Origin: Methanosarcina horonobensis HB-1 = JCM 15518
GTDB lineage: Archaea; Halobacteriota; Methanosarcinia; Methanosarcinales; Methanosarcinaceae
Length of the DNA stretch: 64,000 nt
Direction: 5' to 3'
NCBI RefSeq assembly: GCF_000970285.1
Contig: NZ_CP009516.1
Location: 3,637,036 to 3,701,035, forward strand
Below the pieces are notes generated by a model. The model was not told where the DNA came from and did not search any database. It saw only the letters and a program-made list of their open reading frames with translations. Shown here in pieces: positions 19,048-28,440 of this stretch (position 1 is the first letter of the stretch; the number at the start of each line of letters is the position of its first letter). The position numbers were made by a program, and so were the translations under genes.

Positions 19048-19191
19048 TTAAGTTTCAGGTATTTCGGCCGGATCTTCGGGAAGAGGCTCCTGTTCAGGGA
19101 GTGTCAGGTTCTCTATAGGAGTCGGATCAGGTATATTTCCGGGAGTTTCAACTCCTAGCAGGGTTATGAAAACAACAGGTTCATTTCTCAT
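19048..19191 (-). CDS. Small Pro/Glu-rich open frame (47 residues)
   Basis: ATG at 19189-19191 follows GAGGG with 7-nt spacing, and the frame ends at TAA 19048-19050. The peptide begins MRNEPVVFITLLGVETPG and continues as a Pro/Glu/Thr-rich tail, resembling the tails of the lipoproteins that follow. It could be a worn remnant of that family that lost its signal peptide and Cys. No homologue is recognised. Confidence 0.35.
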   Translation of the reverse strand: MRNEPVVFITLLGVETPGNIPDPTPIENLTLPEQEPLPEDPAEIPET

Positions 19192-19372
19192 TACTTTTCC
19201 CTCATTAAAAAAAAGAGATTACTGAGAAATTCTACTGAAAATAAAGAACCGTTTTTAAAGACTCTGTTATAAGACTCTCTTTAGATCTATTTTTAAAGCT
19301 TTTTCCTTTAAGCGAAGATTTCCAGAAAATGGGAGGTTTTGAACCTCAGATCTTGATCAGTACTCCAGGACT

Positions 19373-19864
19373 TCACTCTTCCTCCACTACTATCACAGTT
19401 CCTCTCATAGAAGGATGAATCGAGCAGTAGTACTCATAGGTGCCCGGATCTGTAAACAGGAACTCATACGAGCCTCCCTGTGCCAAGGATGGAGACCCGA
19501 AACTGGTACCCGTACCTTTAACTGTATGGGCAATCGGGTCTAGGTTCGTCCATCTTACGGTTTCACCAGCGGATACTGTAACTGTTTCCGGGTTAAAGGA
19601 AGAATTAACAATTGATACCTCGGTAACTCCGGATTCATTGGAAGTACCAGGCATTTCACCCTGAACTGGAAGTATAGGTGTTTCTTCTGGAACTGCCTCT
19701 TCTCTGACCGGCTCTACAGGTTCTTCAACTGGTGTTCCGGCTTCATCAACTAGCTCTTCGGCCGGAGTCTCAGCTGGCTCAGGTTCTTCAGCACCATCTT
19801 CTGCGCATCCTATTGCCAGGAACACGCTGCATAAAACTAGCAAAATAACTAATTCTCTTCTCAT
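19373..19864 (-). CDS. Cupredoxin-domain lipoprotein (plastocyanin-like)
   Basis: About 163 residues. Lipoprotein signal LVILLVLCSVFLAIGC, with the lipobox Cys near residue 19, then a Glu/Pro/Ala-rich linker to about residue 70. A cupredoxin domain follows: NSSFNPETVTVSAGETVRW, the first Cu ligand His in PIAHTVKG, and Cys/His/Met ligands in YYCSIHPSMRG at the end. All four type 1 copper ligands are present. It is expected on the outer face of the membrane, possibly in electron transfer or copper handling. The start at 19864 follows GGGGGAAAAT. Confidence 0.88.
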   Translation of the reverse strand: MRRELVILLVLCSVFLAIGCAEDGAEEPEPAETPAEELVDEAGTPVEEPVEPVREEAVPEETPILPVQGEMPGTSNESGVTEVSIVNSSFNPETVTVSAGETVRWTNLDPIAHTVKGTGTSFGSPSLAQGGSYEFLFTDPGTYEYYCSIHPSMRGTVIVVEEE

Positions 19865-20413
19865 ATTTTCCCCCATCAAAATTAGTGATTTATAATTAAT
19901 TTTTGATTTTATAATAGTTCCTACCAGATTCTGAACATAGTTCTTTCTCAATACAGGGAAAACTCTGCAGATAAAAATTAAAGAAACAGCCTGTTATGCG
20001 AATTTTTACGGATAGGAAGGCTGGAAAAGAGTTGCTTTAACTTTTGCTCTATGACAGAATTCTGATGAAGCAAGAACTGATAAATAAAACCGTTTTTAAA
20101 GGCATTCTAGTTGAAGTGAGACTTCCGGTCAATTCCAGCATATTCGGCATATTCCGGTGTTTCAGGTCTTGAGATTGCCATTTATCTTTGTAATGACCCT
20201 ATTCCTTCACCATTATTCCCTATACCTTAGGGTCAATCAGTACAAGGACAAAGTTCCTTATCATGGAAATGCAAATGTGCTTCCCATTTCCGGTTGTTGA
20301 ACTAAGACGCCACAACTTTCGCCATATACTTGAGAGTTTACATAGTAGTGCCGGAGTATAGTGAAAGGATTAATGGATCAGACAGAATCCTGAACTATCA
20401 CTTAAACAATTCA

Positions 20414-20803
20414 TCACTCGCTAGGAGTTACCCGAATTACTCCGGGCCTTTCTGTGGTGGTTACAGTTTCAGTATCTGCTTCCTCTGCAGCTGTAATCTC
20501 CTCTTCAGCTATAATTTCCTCTTCAACTGCACCCCCTTCTTCGGTTACAGTTTCGATTTCAGTTGCATTCATTTCTTCAACCGGAGTTACGGCTTCAACC
20601 GGAGTTTCTTCTATGACTTCAGTTACTTCTACTACTTCCTGAACTGGAGTTACGGCTTCAACCCCGGTTACTACTTCAACTTCAGTTACAGCCTCAACTG
20701 GAGTTCCTTCTTCAGCTGGTTCTTCTTCAGCACCATCTTCTGCACATCCTATTGCAAGGAATACGCCTAACAGAACTATTAAAACAAGCAGTGCTTTTCT
20801 CAT
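20414..20803 (-). CDS. Low-complexity Val/Glu/Thr-rich lipoprotein
   Basis: About 129 residues. Signal peptide LLVLIVLLGVFLAIGC with a lipobox Cys, then AEDGAEEEPAEE and a tract built on the repeats TPVEAVTEVE and TPVEEM, ending RPGVIRVTPSE. It shares signal, start of the mature protein and tail with the lipoproteins at 19373 and 21452. No folded domain is seen, so it may be a surface spacer or a cupredoxin-lipoprotein relative that lost its domain. The start follows GGGGGGAAAAT. Confidence 0.75.
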   Translation of the reverse strand: MRKALLVLIVLLGVFLAIGCAEDGAEEEPAEEGTPVEAVTEVEVVTGVEAVTPVQEVVEVTEVIEETPVEAVTPVEEMNATEIETVTEEGGAVEEEIIAEEEITAAEEADTETVTTTERPGVIRVTPSE

Positions 20804-21451
20804 ATTTTCCCCCCATGAAATCAAATGCTTTATAATTAATAGTTCTATTTTATAATATCTCCTGCTAATTTCTGAACATACTTCCTTTTACGGTCCAGGA
20901 TTTAATTAGGAGCTTAAGGAGCTTAAACTTGACAATATTAAATACCAACCTAAGATGTTAACTTAAGATAACTTAAGATGTCAGTTTAAGATTTACTTAC
21001 CACTCGGACTTTACCTTCAAAAACCAAAAAAAATATGTTCCAAAAAGAGATGCTGAAAAATGTAACAGGACAGAATAATAGGATAGAATTGTAGGATAGA
21101 ATTTAACCTAAAAAAGTAAAACCGTTTTTAAAAGCTTTCACGTTGAAGTGAAATTTCCAGAGTTCCGAAGTTTCACTAATTGAGACTGCCATTCATCTTC
21201 GTATCGGCTTTGCCCTTCACTGTCATACTCTATTACCACTTAATTACCACTAAATTTGGGTGAACTGTGTACGATAATAGAGTCCCCTTTTCCGGTAAAT
21301 GTGAACTTGTATTTTTTTTTGACTGTTGGACTAAAGACCGTAATTATAGCTATTCATTACTATGCATTTGAAGTTCACATAGTAATACCGAAGTACAGCG
21401 TAGAGGATTAATAGATCAGGCAAGGTCCTGACTTACTTCTTAAATGATTGA

Positions 21452-21808
21452 TCACTGGGTAGGAGTCACTCTAATTACTCCAGTCCTGTTTGTCCCAGCT
21501 GGAGTTTCTTCCTCAACAGGAGTTTCGCCTTCGATTTCGGTCTGATTTTCCTCTCCAGTTGGAGTAATTGCTTCGACCGGAGTTACTTCTTCGACCGGAG
21601 TTTCTTCTATGACTTCAGTTACTTCTACTACTTCCTGAACTGGAGTTACGGCCTCAACCCCGGTTACTACTTCAACTTCAGTTACAGCCTCAACTGGAGT
21701 TCCTTCTTCAGCTGGAGTTACTGTTTCATTTGGCCTCTCGGTACCTGCACATCCTATCGCCAGGAATACGCCTAACAGAACTATTAAAACAAGCAGTACT
21801 TTTCTCAT
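21452..21808 (-). CDS. Low-complexity Val/Glu/Thr-rich lipoprotein, paralogue
   Basis: 118 residues. It shares the signal peptide and the stretch TPVEAVTEVEVVTGVEAVTP with the gene at 20414. The tail ends TGVIRVTPTQ. The mature part starts at the Cys of LAIGC and is rich in Asn-Glu-Thr motifs (NETVT, NQTEIE, NRTG) that could be N-glycosylation sites in archaea. It lies in a duplicated segment with the previous gene. Confidence 0.75.
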   Translation of the reverse strand: MRKVLLVLIVLLGVFLAIGCAGTERPNETVTPAEEGTPVEAVTEVEVVTGVEAVTPVQEVVEVTEVIEETPVEEVTPVEAITPTGEENQTEIEGETPVEEETPAGTNRTGVIRVTPTQ

Positions 21809-22076
21809 ACTTTCCCCCCATGTAAATTTGAGTGCTTTATAATTAACATCCTGGTTTTATAATTATTACTGCCAGTTTCTGAACACAGTTCCGTTATTTA
21901 GTTCATTTTTTGTCTACGGATGAGATCTGGATTTATCCAGAGAATAATTATCCGAAGAAATCTAAAGAATCTGAAGGCAATTCAGAGAATCTTTTTCTTT
22001 CGAAGGTTTGACCGTCATTAAACTATAATACCGGAAATTCCAGTATAATTAAAGGACTCTTTTTCGGGGGGAGAGC

Positions 22077-23441
22077 ATGAAAATTAAATCCATTAACCCT
22101 TATACTGAAGAAATAAACTGGACTTACGATGCATTATCTTTCGGAAACTGCGAGGATCAGATTGAAAAATCCAGGGCTGCTTTTTCAGGATGGGGTTCTC
22201 TTTCGGTTGAGGAAAGAACAGTTTATATCGCGCGGGCAGCCAAGGTGCTCAGGCAAAACAGACGGGTATATGCCGAGATTATTACAAAGGAAATGGGAAA
22301 GCCGATAAGGCATTCCCTTGCAGAAATCGAAAAATGTGCATGGCTCTGTGATTATTATGTAGCAAATGCTGCAGGGTTTCTGAGAGACGAAATTGTAGAA
22401 ACAGAAGCCGAAAAGAGCTATGTTACCTATGAGCCCCTGGGAGCTGTTTTAGGGATTATGCCCTGGAACTTCCCTTTCTGGCAGGTTTTCAGGTTTGCAG
22501 TGCCCACTCTGATTGCAGGAAACGTATGTCTGCTAAAACATGCCTCCAATGTCCCAGGGTCAGCTCTTAAGATAGAGAAGGTCTTTACCGAAGCAGGGCT
22601 GCCTGAAAACGTGTTTAAGACCCTGCTGATAGACGCTAAAACTGCCATGGAAATCATTGATGAGGATCTTGTAGACGGGGTTTCACTTACCGGAAGCGTG
22701 GGAGCCGGTTCTGAAATAGGAGAGATTGCCGGAAGGATGATCAAGCCTTTCGTGCTGGAACTTGGAGGGTCTGACCCTTTTATAGTGCTTGAGGATGCAG
22801 ATATAGACCGGGCTGCAGAGGTTGGAGTGAGAGCCCGCTTCCTCAATGCCGGGCAGAGCTGTATTGCTGCCAAGAGGTTTATTGTCATTGAGGATGTTGT
22901 TGTGGATTTCATTGAGGCATTCGAACTGCACATGCAGGAATTGAAGATCGGAGACCCAATGGACGAAGACACTGATATTGGGCCTGTAGCAAAAAAAGAG
23001 TTTCTAGACAACCTTGAGAAAGTCCTGAAGGATGCAAAAAAGAAGGGAGCAGAACCTCACGTTTACGGAGAAGAGTATGAAAAGGGCTATTTCTTCAGGC
23101 CGACCCTTGTCCCTGCAGCCAGTACTGATATGAAAGTTCTCAACATGGAAGTCTTCGGACCTATTGCGCCAGTGGTTATGGCAAAGGATGAAAATGATGC
23201 AGTGAAAATAGCAAACTCCACAGAGTTCGGACTCGGAGCCGAAATATGGTCTGCAGACCTTAAAAGAGCTGAGCGGCTGGCAAAAAGAATCAGGTCAGGC
23301 TTTGTAACCATCAATGGGAGAGTTAAGTCCGATCCAAGGTTACCTTTTGGAGGGACAAAGAAATCCGGCATTGGAAGAGAACTTTCATATTATGGACTCA
23401 AAGAATTTGTGAATATAAAGACCATCGTGGTCAATAAATAA
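22077..23441 (+). CDS. NAD(P)-dependent aldehyde dehydrogenase (succinate-semialdehyde/lactaldehyde type)
   Basis: 454 residues, typical of short SSADH-like enzymes. Motifs: GIMPWNFPFWQVFRF near residue 127, catalytic Glu in VLELGGSDPFIV near residue 227, catalytic Cys in NAGQSCIAAKRF near residue 262, and the C-terminal PFGGTKKSGIGREL. It oxidises an aldehyde to the acid; the exact substrate cannot be read from sequence. The start follows GGGGGGAGAGC. The next gene on this strand is about 190 nt downstream, perhaps a separate transcript. Confidence 0.9.
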   Translation: MKIKSINPYTEEINWTYDALSFGNCEDQIEKSRAAFSGWGSLSVEERTVYIARAAKVLRQNRRVYAEIITKEMGKPIRHSLAEIEKCAWLCDYYVANAAGFLRDEIVETEAEKSYVTYEPLGAVLGIMPWNFPFWQVFRFAVPTLIAGNVCLLKHASNVPGSALKIEKVFTEAGLPENVFKTLLIDAKTAMEIIDEDLVDGVSLTGSVGAGSEIGEIAGRMIKPFVLELGGSDPFIVLEDADIDRAAEVGVRARFLNAGQSCIAAKRFIVIEDVVVDFIEAFELHMQELKIGDPMDEDTDIGPVAKKEFLDNLEKVLKDAKKKGAEPHVYGEEYEKGYFFRPTLVPAASTDMKVLNMEVFGPIAPVVMAKDENDAVKIANSTEFGLGAEIWSADLKRAERLAKRIRSGFVTINGRVKSDPRLPFGGTKKSGIGRELSYYGLKEFVNIKTIVVNK

Positions 23442-23628
23442 AAACTAGTAACTGGGAAAAAATGATTGAGGGCAGGACTAAGTCCAGATTAAGAAACCTG
23501 ATTGAAAACTGATGAAAAACTTGCTTAAACAAAAACCATTAAAAGAATAAACATTGAGAAAATAAATTGAGGATAAAGTCGAATAACATCAGGATTAAGA
23601 ATTCGGATCAAATAAATTGGAGTTTTTC

Positions 23629-25263
23629 ATGAAAGCTTCGGACCTTTTTGTTGCCCAGCTAAAAGAGGAAGGTGTGGAATATATTTTTGGACTTCCTGGA
23701 GAAGAAAACCTTGCCCTTCTCGAATCTCTGCGAAACTCGAATATCAAACTGATCATAACAAGGCATGAACAGGCTGCCGCATTTATGGCTGCAGCTTATG
23801 GAAGGCTGACAGGAAAAGCAGGGGTCTGCTTTTCAACCCTCGGGCCGGGAGCAACAAATCTTGTTACGGGTGTTGCCCAGGCCCAGCTTATAGGAGCTCC
23901 CTTAATCTCCATATCCGGACAAAAAGCGCTGGTAGACAACTGGCAGGCCCGTTTCCAGCTTGTAGATGTTGTCAGGATTATGGAACCGCTATGCAAGAAG
24001 GCTGTATCGATTTTCGATCCCGGGATGATCCCCACAGTAATCCGAAATGCTTTCAAACATGCAGAAGCCGAAAAGCCCGGGGCTGTACACATTGAGCTTC
24101 CCGAGGATGTGGCTGAAGAGGAGACCGATGCGGTTGTACAGAAACGGAGCGAAATCAAAATTCCCTATCCCGATCCCAAAGCTGTTGAAATGGCCGCAAG
24201 CATGATCAGCGAAGCCGAAAACCCTCTTATTATCGTTTCTTCCGGAGCTAACCGAAAGGCAGTTACTGAAGAGCTCGAATATTTTGCCCGAAAGACCGGT
24301 ATCTACCTTGTGCATACACAGATGGGAAAAGGGGTTGTCCCTGATGACTGCCTTTACAGCCTTTTTGCTACCGGAATCCATGCAAGAGATTACGTAAACT
24401 GCGGAATTGACGGGGCAGACCTGATAATAACCGTAGGCTACGATATAGTAGAATACCCTCCCTACCTGTGGAATAGGTATCTGGATAAAAAGATCATAAA
24501 TATAGATTTTGTGGAGTCAGTGCCTGACAGATATTTTAACCCGGCAGTAGAAGTAATAGGAGATATTGCTTCCTCTATCCGGCAGCTTGCCGCAAAAATT
24601 CAGGAAAAGAGGGAGTTTCCTTTCTTTGAAAATACAAGGACCTTTATTGAAGAAAAAATCAATTCTCCTTTCAGGAAAGGCTACCCTCCACTCCCCCAGG
24701 AAGTTGTACGGAGTGTGAGAAAGGTGCTCGGGCGTAAAGATATCATTTCTCTTGACAACGGGATATACAAACTCTGGTTTTCCCGACTTTACAAGACTTA
24801 CGCCCCCAATACAGTGCTGCTGGACAATGCCCTGGCAACAATGGGTGCAGGCTTTTCAGCAGGGCTTGTTGCAAAACTTCTTCACCCGGAACGCCGCGTA
24901 CTTGCCGTCTGTGGAGACGGAGGCTTTATGATGAACTGTCAGGAGCTTGAGACTGCAGCCCGTTACGGGATTCCTCTCGTTGTACTTATCCTGAACGACA
25001 ATGCCTTCGGCTTCATTAAGTGGAAGCAGAAGAAAATGCACTTTGAAGACTTTGCTCTGGATTACGGAAACCCTGACTTTGCACTCCTTGCTGAAAGTTT
25101 CGGGGTAACAGGTATGAAAGTAAAAGAAACCGATGACCTGACAGAGGTTCTCGAAAAAGCCTTTTCTCTAAATAAACTGGTGGTCATCGAATGCCCTATC
25201 GATTACTCTGTAAACTATGAAACCTTCTCTATAGAACTCGGAAACCTTGTGTGCAAATTCTGA
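23629..25263 (+). CDS. Acetolactate-synthase-like thiamine pyrophosphate enzyme (large subunit type)
   Basis: About 544 residues. The catalytic Glu lies in ITRHEQAAAFMAAAYGR near residue 50, followed by the GVCFSTLGPGATNLVTG signature. The TPP/Mg motif is GDGGFMMNCQELETA near residue 428, ending NDNAFGFIKW. No regulatory small subunit gene lies nearby, which suggests a catabolic AlsS-like enzyme rather than the anabolic IlvB; other pyruvate-decarboxylating TPP enzymes are possible. ATG 23629 follows TTGGAG. The fumarase/aspartase-like gene starts 31 nt downstream, so co-transcription is likely. Confidence 0.87.
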   Translation: MKASDLFVAQLKEEGVEYIFGLPGEENLALLESLRNSNIKLIITRHEQAAAFMAAAYGRLTGKAGVCFSTLGPGATNLVTGVAQAQLIGAPLISISGQKALVDNWQARFQLVDVVRIMEPLCKKAVSIFDPGMIPTVIRNAFKHAEAEKPGAVHIELPEDVAEEETDAVVQKRSEIKIPYPDPKAVEMAASMISEAENPLIIVSSGANRKAVTEELEYFARKTGIYLVHTQMGKGVVPDDCLYSLFATGIHARDYVNCGIDGADLIITVGYDIVEYPPYLWNRYLDKKIINIDFVESVPDRYFNPAVEVIGDIASSIRQLAAKIQEKREFPFFENTRTFIEEKINSPFRKGYPPLPQEVVRSVRKVLGRKDIISLDNGIYKLWFSRLYKTYAPNTVLLDNALATMGAGFSAGLVAKLLHPERRVLAVCGDGGFMMNCQELETAARYGIPLVVLILNDNAFGFIKWKQKKMHFEDFALDYGNPDFALLAESFGVTGMKVKETDDLTEVLEKAFSLNKLVVIECPIDYSVNYETFSIELGNLVCKF

Positions 25264-25294
25264 TAAAAAATTTCTGTATTTCTGAGGTGGATAC

Positions 25295-26695
25295 ATTACT
25301 CTAAAAACCCGAATTGAAAGAGATTCTCTGGGAGAACTCGAAGTTCCCGAAGAGGCCTATTATGGCGTCCAGACTCAGCGAGCTCTATGTAACTTCCCTG
25401 TCAGCGGGCACAGGCAGAGACCGGATTTTATCAGGGCATATGTTCAGATAAAAAAAGCTGCAGCCCTTGCCAATATGGAACTGGGAGCTCTTGATAGAGA
25501 CAGAGGGAACGCTATTGTGGCGGCTGCTGATGAAGTGCTTGCAGGCCTGACCGGACGGTACTCGGACCAGTTTCCAGTAGATATTTTTCAGGCTGGGGCA
25601 GGTACTTCTTCTAACATGAACATAAATGAGGTTCTTGCTAACCGGGGACTTGAACTGATGGGCCGGAGCCGCGGAGATTATGACTTCCTCAGCCCTAACG
25701 ACCACGTGAATATGGCTCAGTCAACCAATGACACATTCCCGACTGCTTCCTGTATAGCTGTTATTTTTGCAGCTGACAGGCTTCTTGATGTACTGTCTTC
25801 ACTCTCGAATGCTTTTCAGGAAAAAGAGCGCGAATTCTCAAGAGTTTCCAAGTCCGGCAGGACTCACCTTATGGATGCCGTGCCTGTGACTCTTGGAGAT
25901 GAATTCGGAGCTTATGCAGCTGCTCTCTCCAGAGCTTCCCACCGGATACAGGAAAGGCGAAACGATCTCCTGGAGCTTCCTCTTGGAGGCACTGCAACAG
26001 GGACAGGGGCGAATACAAACCCGGGATATAGAGAACTGGCAATCTTAAAACTTTCCGAACTCTGTAATTTGCCCTTAAGAAAGGCAGACAACAGTTTCGA
26101 AACCCTTCAGAGTCGAGCTCAACTGTCAGCTTTTTCGGGGGCTCTTAAGGAAGTTGCAATAGAACTTATACGGATAGCAAATGATCTCAGACTCCTTAAT
26201 GCGGGCCCCACTACCGGAATTTCAGAAATAGGGCTTCCATCTGTACAGCCTGGCTCGTCCATGATGCCCGGGAAATACAACCCTGTAATGGCTGAATGTC
26301 TGGATATGATAGGTTTCCAGATTATAGGTAATGATACAGCAGTTACTCTTGCAGCCCAGGCAGGACAGCTGGAACTCAATGTTATGACTCCTGTAATAAC
26401 CTCAAATATCCTTGAGTCCATTGACCTGCTCACCAGTTACCTGCCAATCTTCCAGAAACGCTGTGTAGAAGGGATTCAGGCTCATGAAGAAAGGTGCAAA
26501 GCCTATCTTGAATTTAACCCTATCCTGGCAACTTTTCTCACCCCTAAAATAGGCTACCTTAAAGCTGCCGAAATAGCAAACGAGTCCCTGGACAGAAGAT
26601 TACCTGTTAAGGATATTGCGATAGTGAAAGGAATTTTGAGCAAAGAAGAGGCTGATAAGCTATTAAAAACTGAAAAACTATTAAAAAAGAACTGA
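25295..26695 (+). CDS. fumC: Class II fumarase/aspartase-family lyase; apparent AUU start
   Basis: About 466 residues. Family signature GSSMMPGKYNPVMAEC near residue 320, plus TNDTFPTASC near residue 145 and the GRTHLMDAVP motif. Fumarase and aspartate ammonia-lyase share these features, and fumarase is favoured only slightly. The conserved N-terminus (TLKTRIERDSLGELEVPEEA) begins before any ATG; the first ATG at 25475 would cut off 60 conserved residues. Between an in-frame TGA and the conserved start the only plausible initiator is AUU at 25295-25297, 4 nt after GAGGTGG. Probably coupled to the upstream TPP enzyme. Confidence 0.85.
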   Translation: MTLKTRIERDSLGELEVPEEAYYGVQTQRALCNFPVSGHRQRPDFIRAYVQIKKAAALANMELGALDRDRGNAIVAAADEVLAGLTGRYSDQFPVDIFQAGAGTSSNMNINEVLANRGLELMGRSRGDYDFLSPNDHVNMAQSTNDTFPTASCIAVIFAADRLLDVLSSLSNAFQEKEREFSRVSKSGRTHLMDAVPVTLGDEFGAYAAALSRASHRIQERRNDLLELPLGGTATGTGANTNPGYRELAILKLSELCNLPLRKADNSFETLQSRAQLSAFSGALKEVAIELIRIANDLRLLNAGPTTGISEIGLPSVQPGSSMMPGKYNPVMAECLDMIGFQIIGNDTAVTLAAQAGQLELNVMTPVITSNILESIDLLTSYLPIFQKRCVEGIQAHEERCKAYLEFNPILATFLTPKIGYLKAAEIANESLDRRLPVKDIAIVKGILSKEEADKLLKTEKLLKKN

Positions 26696-26719
26696 TATTA
26701 AAAAGGTATATGAGGGGCC

Positions 26720-27070
26720 TTAATTAAGGTACCCTTTTCTTTCAAGCCAGTCAACTTGCGGTCTTGTATACTTCCAGATGACATCAGCTTTTGAATCCTG
26801 GATTTCCCACGGGTTTGCTATAACAACGTCACCCTCACGAATCCACATCTTTTTATTTTTGGAGCCGGGAATCCTGCCCATGCGGACAATCCCGTCCATA
26901 CACTGCAGTGTAACTCTTTTTGAGCCAAGTAAACTTGCTACTGTTGCCAGGACTTCGTTTTTATCCTTACGGGGAGTGCGTACTCTTGTTACTTCAGGAG
27001 TATCTCCTGCATTTACTGGTTTGTTTGATCCTGATTGTCTTTTTCTTACAACACTTCTATAATTAGCCAG
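26720..27070 (-). CDS. eif1A: Archaeal translation initiation factor 1A, copy 1; apparent CUG start
   Basis: About 116 residues. It is the homologue of bacterial IF1/eukaryotic eIF1A, binding the ribosomal A site and helping start-codon selection. The OB-fold reads [40 protein letters not shown] and [16 protein letters not shown]. The frame has no ATG, GTG or TTG before the internal Met at [11 protein letters not shown] at 27068-27070 follows GGAGG with 7-nt spacing and gives (M)ANYRS, the same N-terminus as copy 2. A CTGATAG/CTATCAG inverted repeat (27123-27129 and 27139-27145) lies in the leader. It is the last gene of one repeat module. Confidence 0.9.
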   Translation of the reverse strand: MANYRSVVRKRQSGSNKPVNAGDTPEVTRVRTPRKDKNEVLATVASLLGSKRVTLQCMDGIVRMGRIPGSKNKKMWIREGDVVIANPWEIQDSKADVIWKYTRPQVDWLERKGYLN

Positions 27071-27322
27071 ATTAATTCCTCCTTTATTGATTTTGTTTCT
27101 AATTGTTTGATAGTTGCCTGTCCTGATAGTTACTGGTCCTATCAGTGTTTTTCAGTTTATTTTGCCTTTCTCAGTAATCTCCCGGATTTAATTTTCAAGT
27201 GCTTGATCAGGCAAGTTCGCAGAAAAATGAAGCGAAAACAAAGGGATGGAAAATAAAAAGTGAAAAATGAATCGAGCATTATTCAAACTTAATTGAAAAA
27301 ATAACACTCAATGCGATTATAG

Positions 27323-27547
27323 TTAGAATTTCCTGTAGTTAGGAAGGCAATCTCTGCAGTAAACCGGCCGTCCTTCTGTTGGTTTGAACGGAACTTCGGT
27401 CTCAACACCGCAGTCAGAACAGGTAACCTTGTGCATTTCTCTGGGGCCGCTGTTGCCGCCTCTGAAACCACCACGGTTGCCGTCTCTGGGGCCGCCCCGG
27501 TTGCTGTCTCTTCCTCTGAAGGAGTTTCCTCTGTCATTAAAACCCAT
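27323..27547 (-). CDS. CxxC-x17-CxxC small zinc-ribbon protein with RGG-rich N-terminus, copy A
   Basis: 74 residues. Residues 1-36 are Gly/Arg/Asn-rich (GFNDRGNSFRGRDSNRGG), resembling RNA-binding RGG tails. The C-terminal half holds CSDC, 17 residues, then CRDC, ending in a basic tail (LPNYRKF). The spacing matches the CxxC-x17-CxxC domain described from Methanosarcina barkeri. It probably binds zinc and RNA; no function is established to my knowledge. The ATG follows the full anti-SD match GGAGGTGA with 7-nt spacing. Copies B, C and D lie at 27917, 29801 and 30352. Confidence 0.88.
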   Translation of the reverse strand: MGFNDRGNSFRGRDSNRGGPRDGNRGGFRGGNSGPREMHKVTCSDCGVETEVPFKPTEGRPVYCRDCLPNYRKF

Positions 27548-27696
27548 TTTTGTTTCACCTCCGCTTATAGCAGATATTTATCAGTTAAAAAACAAGATTG
27601 TATAGAGCTCTTTGATTAAAAACAAAAGCGAGTTTTTAATAACAGATTATACGTCTCTTTATTTTCGACTTCAAAATGACATCCAAATTATATAAA
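27548..27696 (-). promoter_or_regulatory. Promoter and structured leader of zinc-ribbon copy A
   Basis: TATA box TTTATATAAT at about 27688-27696. The predicted RNA start is near 27666, at a conserved AAAATAAAGA (27656-27665). The leader carries a 9-bp stem ATTAAAAAC/GTTTTTAAT (27615-27623 with 27632-27640; loop variable among copies) and a small hairpin CTGC-TATAA-GCGG (27561-27573) whose 3' arm overlaps the GGAGGTGA ribosome site. Confidence 0.7.
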
Positions 27697-27916
27697 CTTT
27701 CCTATTAAAGAGTTAATTCACAGAAAGAAAAATTTCAGGAAGGATTAAGAGCAGAACTTCTCTAGCTCAAAATTATGCTTAAAGTAATGATTGAAGTGAG
27801 TTAAACGGATAAACTCAAGAAGAGTTCCTGTAGAAAAAGAATTGATCCGTCTGCCTAGGAATAAGACAGGACGGACACACTCTATAAAAGTAAGAATTCC
27901 GAAGTGGAGTTCGGAC

Positions 27917-28120
27917 TTAATAACGGTTCTCTCTGGGCTTCCTGTGTTTTGGAAGGCAATCCCTGCAGTAGACCGGTCTGTCGGGATCAGGTTTGAAAGG
28001 AACCTGGGTCTCAGCGCCGCAATCAGAACAGGTTGCTGTGTGCATTTCCCTCGGGGCTCCACCGAAACCTCCCCGGTTGCTGTCTCTTCCCCGGAAGGAA
28101 TTTCTGTCATTAAAAGCCAT
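27917..28120 (-). CDS. CxxC-x17-CxxC small zinc-ribbon protein, copy B
   Basis: 67 residues, the shortest of the four copies: the RGG tail has lost about seven residues (AFNDRNSFRGRDSNRGGFGG). Cys pairs CSDC and CRDC with 17 residues between are intact, with PFKPDPDRPVY in the loop. The tail is KHRKPRENRY, longer and more basic than in the other copies. The start codon follows GGAGGTGA. It lies upstream of copy A on the same strand with its own promoter and leader. Confidence 0.87.
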   Translation of the reverse strand: MAFNDRNSFRGRDSNRGGFGGAPREMHTATCSDCGAETQVPFKPDPDRPVYCRDCLPKHRKPRENRY

Positions 28121-28270
28121 TTTCTTTTCACCTCCGCTTACAACGGATAGTCATTTGCTTAAAAATAAGATTGTATAGAGCTCTTTGATTAAAAACAGAA
28201 ATTAGTTTTTAATAACAGATTATACGTCTCTTTATTTTTAATGCTCCTACTATACAGTCAAATTATATAA
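28121..28270 (-). promoter_or_regulatory. Promoter and structured leader of zinc-ribbon copy B
   Basis: TATA box TTATATAATT at 28261-28270; predicted RNA start near 28239 at AAAAATAAAGA. The stem ATTAAAAAC/GTTTTTAAT lies at 28188-28196 and 28205-28213. The SD-proximal hairpin is CCGT-TGTAA-GCGG at 28134-28146, where one pair becomes U-G relative to copy C. The segment AGAGCTCTATACAATCTT is shared with copy A. Confidence 0.7.
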
Positions 28271-28440
28271 ATTTTACTCATAAAAATTAAAAAAACAATC
28301 ATAAAATATTTTTCATCTGAAGTCTCCTGATTTTAAATCAGAGCATTCAGATACCTTTACTGCAATCAAACAATTAATATTTAAACCCCACTGGCTTTTT
28401 AATCAGTTACTCTTCAGGAACAATGGAACGGATTCATTAA

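Larger units (their letters stand above)
20095..21840. repeat. Diverged tandem segmental duplication (lipoprotein gene plus 3' flank)
   Basis: Two units of roughly 720 bp (about 20095-20830 and 21120-21840) align through the lipoprotein gene and about 300 bp of its 3' flank. Shared noncoding stretches include GTTGAAGTGA, GTTTACATAGTAGTGCCG versus GTTCACATAGTAATACCG, and GGATTAATRGATCAG. The coding parts are closer than the flanks. This shows the paralogues arose locally. Confidence 0.7.

Noticed and set aside
26778-27062. 94-codon plus-strand frame at the aIF1A copy 1 locus
   Set aside because: It is the antisense of aIF1A copy 1, which has no ATG and would otherwise be overlooked.
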